From an uncultured Pelagibacteraceae bacterium (lineage in GTDB: Bacteria > Pseudomonadota > Alphaproteobacteria > Pelagibacterales > AG-422-B15), in contig CACFYZ010000003.1 of NCBI GenBank assembly GCA_902570675.1, positions 1 to 64,000 of the forward strand: a stretch of 64,000 bases of DNA. Reading direction: 5' to 3'. The notes beneath the pieces are model-generated. The model was not told where the DNA came from. It did not search any database and worked only from the letters and a program-made list of their open reading frames with translations. Positions 57,070 through 64,000 of the stretch are shown in pieces; within the stretch, counting starts at the first letter, position 1, and the number at the start of each line of letters is the position of its first letter. A program made the position numbers and the translations under genes.

Positions 57070-59657
57070 GCAACAGCCCCAATTTCCTCAGCTTTCTTCA
57101 GGTCAACAGAGACAATTTGACTAACACCTCTTTCTGCCATTGTCACTCCAAACAAACGATCCATTCGTGACATAGTAAGAGCATGGTGAGTAATTATTAG
57201 AAATTTAGTGTTTGTTTTTTCAGTTATGCTGTCAAGAAGTCCACAAAATCTATCAACGTTTGCATCGTCTAGCGGCGCATCAACCTCATCTAAAACACAT
57301 ATTGGTGATGGATTTGTTAAAAATACTGCAAAGATTAATGAGAGTGCCGTAAGAGCCTGTTCACCTCCTGACAGCAGGGACATCGATTGTAATTTTTTAC
57401 CTGGAGGACTGACCATCATTTCTAATCCAGCTTCAAGAGGGTCATCAGCGTCAACCAGTTCCAAATGAGCTTTGCCTCCATTGAAAAGTTTTACAAATAC
57501 ATCTTTAAAGTGTGAATTAACTAAATCAAACGCTTTTAGCAGTCGCGTACGTCCTTCCTTATTTAAATCCTCAATTGATACTCTCATTTTTTTTATGGCA
57601 TTTTCTAAATCATCTTTTTCAGTAGTCATTTTTTCTAGTTCATCGTCAATTTCTTTTGTTTCAAGATCTGCCCTTAGATTGACAGCACCCATAGTTTCTC
57701 TTTGTTGTTTTAGTCGATCTAATCTTATTTCAGTTCGCTCTTGATTTTTTCTCATAGTATCAAGATCCTCGTTGATTGAGAGTGTATTGATAAGGTTACT
57801 AGGCAGTGAATTAAATTTATCTTGGGATTCAATTTCTAATTCTTTTAATCTTGACTCTGCAAGTTCTTTTGTTGCCTCAGTTCTCCCTTTTGACTCTCTT
57901 ATATTTGCCAAATCATTTTGAGCTTTTCTCAAGTTTTCTTCAATTTTTTTTAGTTCATTGTCTGCTTCAGCCAGTCTATCAGAAGCAAATTGCCTTTCAG
58001 TTTCTGCAAAACCTTTTGTTTCAATAAGTTGTCCTCTTCTTTGAGCAATTTCTTCCGGTCGGCTAGAAATTTTCTCAAGTTCAGCTTCAGATTTTATTTT
58101 TCTTTCCGATAGTTTATTTATTTGATCCTGACTTGAATTAATTGTCTTGTTTAATCTTTGAAATTCATACATCCAATCACTTTGTTTTTGTTCCACATCT
58201 TTTTGTCTTAACTCCTCTCTAAGTTGCAATGAGAGCGTAGCAGCATTCTTGGCATCATTATTGGCCTTATCATAATTAATTTTAGCATTCTCTGATGTCT
58301 TGTTGGCTTCAATCACTTTTTGATTAATTTCATTATAATCTTCGTAAAATCTTTTGCTAAAAATCTCTGTCCAGTTAGCAGGGTTATCATAACCCTCCAC
58401 ATCTTTTAGAGTTGATGATCTTGATTTAAGATTTTCTGAATTAATTAGCGTATTTTGCCATTCGTCTCTTCTAGAATTTTTTATTTGATTATATTGTTCT
58501 ATTTCCTGATCTAGATTAGAAATTTTACCTTCTAGATTATCTTTCTCTGATTTTAATTGGTCAATTATTTCATTACTGATTTCAGTGGTTTTATCTTCGT
58601 TGTCTAAATCTCTTCGAGAATTTAAAGTAGCCAGGTCTTTGGTTGCATCCTCTAATTGAAACTGCTCTCTTTCACTATCGCTAATAATTTGTTGAATTGA
58701 ATTTTCTAAATTTCTTTTTTCATCCTTTATTCTTTCCTCTTCCTGATCTAAGGTATCTCTTTCAAGGTTGATGCGATTTAGTTTTGCCGCTGCTTCAATT
58801 TCTTTTTCACGAAGAGGCTTTATTTTTTCATTTGCTCTAAGTTGCTCGCTAGTTGCTTGAGTTACTTGTAACGTGTATTTTTGTATTTGCGTCTCACTAT
58901 CTTTAAGGTTCTCATCGGATTTCTCGAAAGAATCTTTTAATGATGACCATTTCAAAAATAAAACAATTCCTTCTAATTTATTTATTTCTGAAGAGATTGA
59001 ACGATATGTTTCAGCTTGTTCAGCCTGTTTTTTTAAGCTGTTGATTTGATTAGTCAGCTGCTTCATCAGATCTTTTACTCTTTGAAGATTTGTTTCTGCA
59101 CCTTTTAACTTCAGCTCAGCTTCGTGTCTCCGGGAGTGGAGACCGGAGATACCTGCAGCTTCCTCAAGAACAGACCTCCTATCAATTGGCTTTGCATTAA
59201 TAAGTGCTCCAACACGGCCTTGACTAATGAGAGAAGGTGAGTGAGCACCAGTAGAGAGGTCAGCGAATAGTCTTTGAACATCTCTAGCACGAACATCCCT
59301 TCCGTTAATTTTATAATCTGAGCCTTTTTCAACTTCAATTTTTCTTTTTATTTGTATTTCTGTTTGGTCGTTAAATTCTGATGGAGCTTTACGTTCTTCA
59401 TTGTCTAAAAATATTGTCACTTCAGCATTATTCCTCGCCGGTCTATCTGCTGTTCCTGAGAAAATAACATCTTCCATTCCGGAACCTCGCATACTTTTCG
59501 CAGAAGTCTCACCCATACACCAACGTAGTGATTCAACAACATTTGATTTTCCACACCCATTAGGACCTACAATACCGGTTAAGCCGTTTTCGATTATAAT
59601 CTCTGTTGGATCTACAAAAGATTTAAAGCCTAGAATTTTAATTTTTTTAAATTTCAT
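57066..59657 (-). CDS. smc: Chromosome-partition ATPase SMC, short form without an evident hinge
   Basis: SMC organises and segregates the chromosome. The N-terminal head has FKSFVDPTEI, Walker A GPNGCGKSNVVESL and the R-loop. The C-terminal head (from about 700) has the signature LLSGGEQALTALSLIFAVF and Walker B CVLDEVDAPLDDANV. In between lie coiled coils. Total length is 863 residues, against about 1150 for usual alphaproteobacterial SMC. No hinge-type glycine-rich domain is seen in the middle; around residues 410-430 there is only a short non-coil break (DVEGYDNPANWTEIF). It sits between dsbA (one-base overlap) and atpI (four-base overlap). Confidence 0.9.
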   Translation of the reverse strand: MKFKKIKILGFKSFVDPTEIIIENGLTGIVGPNGCGKSNVVESLRWCMGETSAKSMRGSGMEDVIFSGTADRPARNNAEVTIFLDNEERKAPSEFNDQTEIQIKRKIEVEKGSDYKINGRDVRARDVQRLFADLSTGAHSPSLISQGRVGALINAKPIDRRSVLEEAAGISGLHSRRHEAELKLKGAETNLQRVKDLMKQLTNQINSLKKQAEQAETYRSISSEINKLEGIVLFLKWSSLKDSFEKSDENLKDSETQIQKYTLQVTQATSEQLRANEKIKPLREKEIEAAAKLNRINLERDTLDQEEERIKDEKRNLENSIQQIISDSEREQFQLEDATKDLATLNSRRDLDNEDKTTEISNEIIDQLKSEKDNLEGKISNLDQEIEQYNQIKNSRRDEWQNTLINSENLKSRSSTLKDVEGYDNPANWTEIFSKRFYEDYNEINQKVIEANKTSENAKINYDKANNDAKNAATLSLQLREELRQKDVEQKQSDWMYEFQRLNKTINSSQDQINKLSERKIKSEAELEKISSRPEEIAQRRGQLIETKGFAETERQFASDRLAEADNELKKIEENLRKAQNDLANIRESKGRTEATKELAESRLKELEIESQDKFNSLPSNLINTLSINEDLDTMRKNQERTEIRLDRLKQQRETMGAVNLRADLETKEIDDELEKMTTEKDDLENAIKKMRVSIEDLNKEGRTRLLKAFDLVNSHFKDVFVKLFNGGKAHLELVDADDPLEAGLEMMVSPPGKKLQSMSLLSGGEQALTALSLIFAVFLTNPSPICVLDEVDAPLDDANVDRFCGLLDSITEKTNTKFLIITHHALTMSRMDRLFGVTMAERGVSQIVSVDLKKAEEIGAVA

Positions 59658-60268
59658 TATTTGATTAACTTATCGATTATTTTCTCAAATTTTTTAAACG
59701 GCATATTACCTTCGTACAACTTACCATTAATCAAAAATGAAGGAGTTGAAGCAATATTAAAATTTTCTACAGCATCTATTCTCATAGTTAAAATATAATC
59801 TGTTATGTTGTCATCATTAATACACGCATCAATTTCATCTTTAGATAATCCAAATAATGATCCATACTGAGATATCGCTTTTGTACTATTCTCCAGTACA
59901 CGATCACTTTGATTGGTTACAATCCATTTTTTTTGATTTTGAAATAATAATTTATCTAACGCAAAAAAATCTTTTGCGTCAACACAGTGCAAAAGTTTAA
60001 AAGCATTAAGATCAACAGCATTGAGTGCAAAAGGTCGTAATTCAAATCGAACTTGTCCTGAATCTATGTATTTTTCTTTTAATGAAGGAAAAACATCGTT
60101 AGCAAAGTCTGCACAATGACTGCATGTCAGTGACCTATATTCAACAATTGTAACTGGGGCATTTTCATCCCCTATGAACATGCTATCCAGATTGTTACTT
60201 GCTGAAATAGCCCCACTTGCTAAAAAAACGGCCCAAAATAATATAAAATAAATGAATCTGCCTATCAT
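59657..60268 (-). CDS. DsbA-like periplasmic thioredoxin-fold protein
   Basis: A disulfide oxidoreductase of the DsbA family, exported by a signal peptide (FIYFILFWAVFLASGAISA). The active site is C49-S-H-C52 in EYRSLTCSHCADF. The helical insertion is about 80 residues, and a cis-proline loop (ASTPSFLINGKLYEG) follows. The 203-residue size matches the DsbA homologue found upstream of smc in many alphaproteobacteria. Confidence 0.87.
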   Translation of the reverse strand: MIGRFIYFILFWAVFLASGAISASNNLDSMFIGDENAPVTIVEYRSLTCSHCADFANDVFPSLKEKYIDSGQVRFELRPFALNAVDLNAFKLLHCVDAKDFFALDKLLFQNQKKWIVTNQSDRVLENSTKAISQYGSLFGLSKDEIDACINDDNITDYILTMRIDAVENFNIASTPSFLINGKLYEGNMPFKKFEKIIDKLIK

Positions 60269-60383
60269 TAAAAAACTATATTTTGCTGTTTAATAAAATT
60301 TAAGTACAACATGTTGATTATAATAATTTTTTTTTAATTTAACAGTGTTAATAGGGGATAAGTAATTCTTAATTTTGTTAAAA

Positions 60384-60858
60384 TTAGGACTTTATTATCT
60401 TAGAAGCTAATTTCTCGAAGTTTTTTTTCAGTTCTGGATAGTGTTCTAGTTCATCATAAATCTTATGATTGTCTTTAACTAATTTATTTAATGTATTGAA
60501 TTCAATATGTTTTTTTTCTTTATCTTGTAATAATTTTGCCTGTATTAGCTCAATTCTGTTAATTGCCTCATAGCCAAAAAAAGAATTTATCTCATTAATA
60601 ATTTTTGCTTTTTCGTGATCGAATGCAAAAGCTATACTTCTATCAACTTTGACGACAAGAGTTCCAGTCTTGTTTGAAGATGATTTACTTGCTTTTAGTC
60701 GAACAGGGACTGTCAAATGGTCAAACTTATTGCCAACAATCCTTTTCCAATTTGAGAGCAGTTCAATTTCAAAAAAACCTCTTGTTTCTAAAATTTTCTT
60801 TACCTTGTTAGGCAAAAAGTTTGATAAAATCTGAGGACCATTTAGTTTTTTATATGAC

Positions 60859-60860
<2 letters not shown>
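60384..60860 (-). CDS. dciA: DciA-like DUF721 protein
   Basis: DUF721/DciA proteins load the replicative helicase in bacteria that lack DnaC. About 158 residues from MSYKKLNGPQILSNFLP show the core LSNWKRIVGNKFDHLTVPVRL and GTLVVKVDRSIAFAFDHEKAKIINEINSFFGYEAI. A start eight codons upstream is possible but would run further into mutY. The chosen ATG is on the opposite strand of the mutY ATG (shared CATG). The mutY-dciA-dsbA-smc order is conserved in alphaproteobacteria. Confidence 0.8.
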
Positions 60861-63076
<2,216 letters not shown>

Positions 63077-63095
63077 AATAACTTATTAAATATTC

Positions 63096-63701
63096 TTAAT
63101 TCAATATCTTGTGTATTGGACTGAATGATTTTCGATGTATAGGGGTAATCCCGTACTTTTGAATTGCTAAAAGGTGCTCTTTTGTTCCATATCCAGAGTT
63201 TTTTTCAAATCTATAATCAGGATAAATCTTCGAATAATTTAACATCAATTTATCTCTGTGATCTTTTGCAATAATAGAGGCAGCTGCAATTGAAATAGAT
63301 TTACTATCTCCTCCTTTTATGGGCCGTATATCAAGCCCGATTTTTGGAACATAAATACCATCTACTAATACTATTCTTGGGATACTACTTAAAGACTCAA
63401 TTGCGCGTTTCATAGCTAATAATGAGGCCTGTAAGATATTGATTTTGTCTATTTCTTTCACACTACTTGTGCCAAAGGCATAAATACTGTTCTTCTTTAT
63501 TTGGCCAGCAATAAATGACATTTGAGTTTTTGCTATTTTTTTAGAGTCTTTTATTCCATCTGGAATATTTTGCTTATCTAATATAACAGCTGCAGCAATC
63601 ACAGGACCAGCTAGAGGGCCTCTGCCTACCTCGTCAACTCCAGCCAATGGCTCGCAATAGCAAGCTTCAAACCCTACAAGTCTATTTTCGTTATCTCTCA
63701 A
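63096..63701 (-). CDS. rnhB: Ribonuclease HII
   Basis: RNase HII removes single ribonucleotides from DNA. The catalytic DE pair is in AGVDEVGRGPLAGPVIAAAV. KDSKKIAKTQ, IAAASIIAKDHRD and SGYGTKEHL follow, giving the remaining carboxylates. The 201-residue length is normal. It precedes ccrM by 70 bases on the same strand, as in many alphaproteobacteria. Confidence 0.95.
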   Translation of the reverse strand: MRDNENRLVGFEACYCEPLAGVDEVGRGPLAGPVIAAAVILDKQNIPDGIKDSKKIAKTQMSFIAGQIKKNSIYAFGTSSVKEIDKINILQASLLAMKRAIESLSSIPRIVLVDGIYVPKIGLDIRPIKGGDSKSISIAAASIIAKDHRDKLMLNYSKIYPDYRFEKNSGYGTKEHLLAIQKYGITPIHRKSFSPIHKILN

Positions 63702-63708
63702 CTTAGTT

Positions 63709-64000
63709 TTAAACTCGACTCTTCAAATTTTTTAAATCTTCCCATGAAAATTTTTTTTGGGCTGGTTGTCTCAATAAAAATGCAGGATGAAAAGTTGGCA
63801 GCATTGGATATTTTTTTCCATTTATTTCTATATCAACCCACTTGCCCCTGATTTTTGTAATACCTTCTGAATTTTTGATAAGTGCGTAAGTTGCTGTGCT
63901 TCCCAATAAAAGGATTGCGCTCGGATTAATTATTTCGATATGCTTCTTTATCATTGGGAGGCACATATTAATTTCATTGTCAGTAGGTCGTCTATTATTT
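63709..64000 (-). CDS. Uracil-DNA glycosylase, family 4/5 (cut by the window edge)
   Basis: Only the C-terminal part is inside the window. The frame stays open to the last base (codons for NNRRPTDNEIN before the first internal ATG), so the start lies outside. Visible family 4 features are RRPTDNEI.MCLPMI, INPSAILLLGSTATYALI, IRGKWVDI and the HPAFLLRQP motif with the catalytic-site histidine. These enzymes carry a 4Fe-4S cluster whose ligands would be upstream. It lies seven bases before rnhB. Confidence 0.85.
   Translation of the reverse strand, partial: NNRRPTDNEINMCLPMIKKHIEIINPSAILLLGSTATYALIKNSEGITKIRGKWVDIEINGKKYPMLPTFHPAFLLRQPAQKKFSWEDLKNLKSRV

Noticed and set aside
57208-59664. Several open frames of 60-90 codons antisense to smc.
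   Set aside because: They mirror the coiled-coil codons of smc, lack ribosome-binding sites and show no domain patterns, so they are shadows.
63086-63099. A TTAA pair upstream of ccrM that resembles a CtrA box (TTAA-N7-TTAA).
   Set aside because: The spacer is six bases, not seven, and TTAA is frequent in AT-rich DNA; part of it lies in the rnhB end.

Overview
This window looks like a chromosome segment of a streamlined, AT-rich marine alphaproteobacterium (SAR11, HIMB59/AEGEAN-169 or a low-GC relative of SAR116). The reasons are: 60-base lines sampled in typical genes run near 32-33% G+C; intergenic gaps are very short and genes often overlap; and several alphaproteobacterial gene orders are present (rnhB-ccrM facing mutY-dciA-dsbA-smc, ctaC-ctaD-ctaB-coxF-ctaG-ctaE-SURF1-thrC, nadA-nadB-nadC, HDAC-xseB-ispA, and an FO operon with both b and b' subunits). 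No IS elements, prophage or CRISPR arrays were seen. The genes at both window edges are cut. No stretch longer than 300 bases lacks a gene.

Bases 1-13.8 kb form an island for catabolism of methylated osmolytes. A cut ProV-type ABC ATPase is followed by dimethylglycine/sarcosine dehydrogenase and betaine-homocysteine methyltransferase. Next comes a minus-strand operon: a BKACE enzyme (dehydrocarnitine cleavage), carnitine dehydrogenase, a gamma-butyrobetaine dioxygenase, and a DMSP lyase of the DddP type. Divergent from it runs a plus-strand operon: aldehyde dehydrogenase, acetoacetyl-CoA synthetase, a second BBOX-like dioxygenase, and an HD-domain oxygenase. The last two fit the TmpA/TmpB pair, which releases glycine betaine and phosphate from 2-(trimethylammonio)ethylphosphonate. 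Carnitine, gamma-butyrobetaine and the phosphonate would all converge on glycine betaine, which BHMT and the dehydrogenase then demethylate. Acetoacetyl-CoA synthetase salvages the acetoacetate made by the BKACE step. The dddP gene is much richer in G+C than its neighbours and looks horizontally acquired.

Bases 13.8-31.8 kb are mostly housekeeping: a KAS III homologue, a 38-residue lipoprotein with its own terminator, a GIY-YIG protein, tRNA-Arg(TCG), tsaC, an HDAC-family hydrolase, xseB, ispA, aroC, a long-chain polyprenyl synthase, an S49 peptidase, dimeric glycyl-tRNA synthetase, nadABC, tRNA-Leu(GAG), a GT9 glycosyltransferase, dihydroorotase, cysQ and mnmA. Bases 31.9-37 kb hold an exopolysaccharide export pair (Wza-like and Wzc-like, the latter with a (Gly-Tyr)12 tail), tRNA-Met and a GT4 glycosyltransferase.

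Bases 37-45 kb carry a thioredoxin-fold protein, gamma-carbonic anhydrase, a GMC oxidoreductase, a penicillin-acylase-family hydrolase, an acyl-CoA ligase and tldD. Bases 45.2-52.2 kb are the aa3-type cytochrome c oxidase operon, including a 34-residue CoxF-like protein, running into thrC. The remainder holds an acetyltransferase, a peroxiredoxin, rnhA, thrB, the FO ATP synthase genes translationally coupled to a short smc, dsbA, dciA, mutY, ccrM with a GANTC-dense promoter region, rnhB and a cut uracil-DNA glycosylase.
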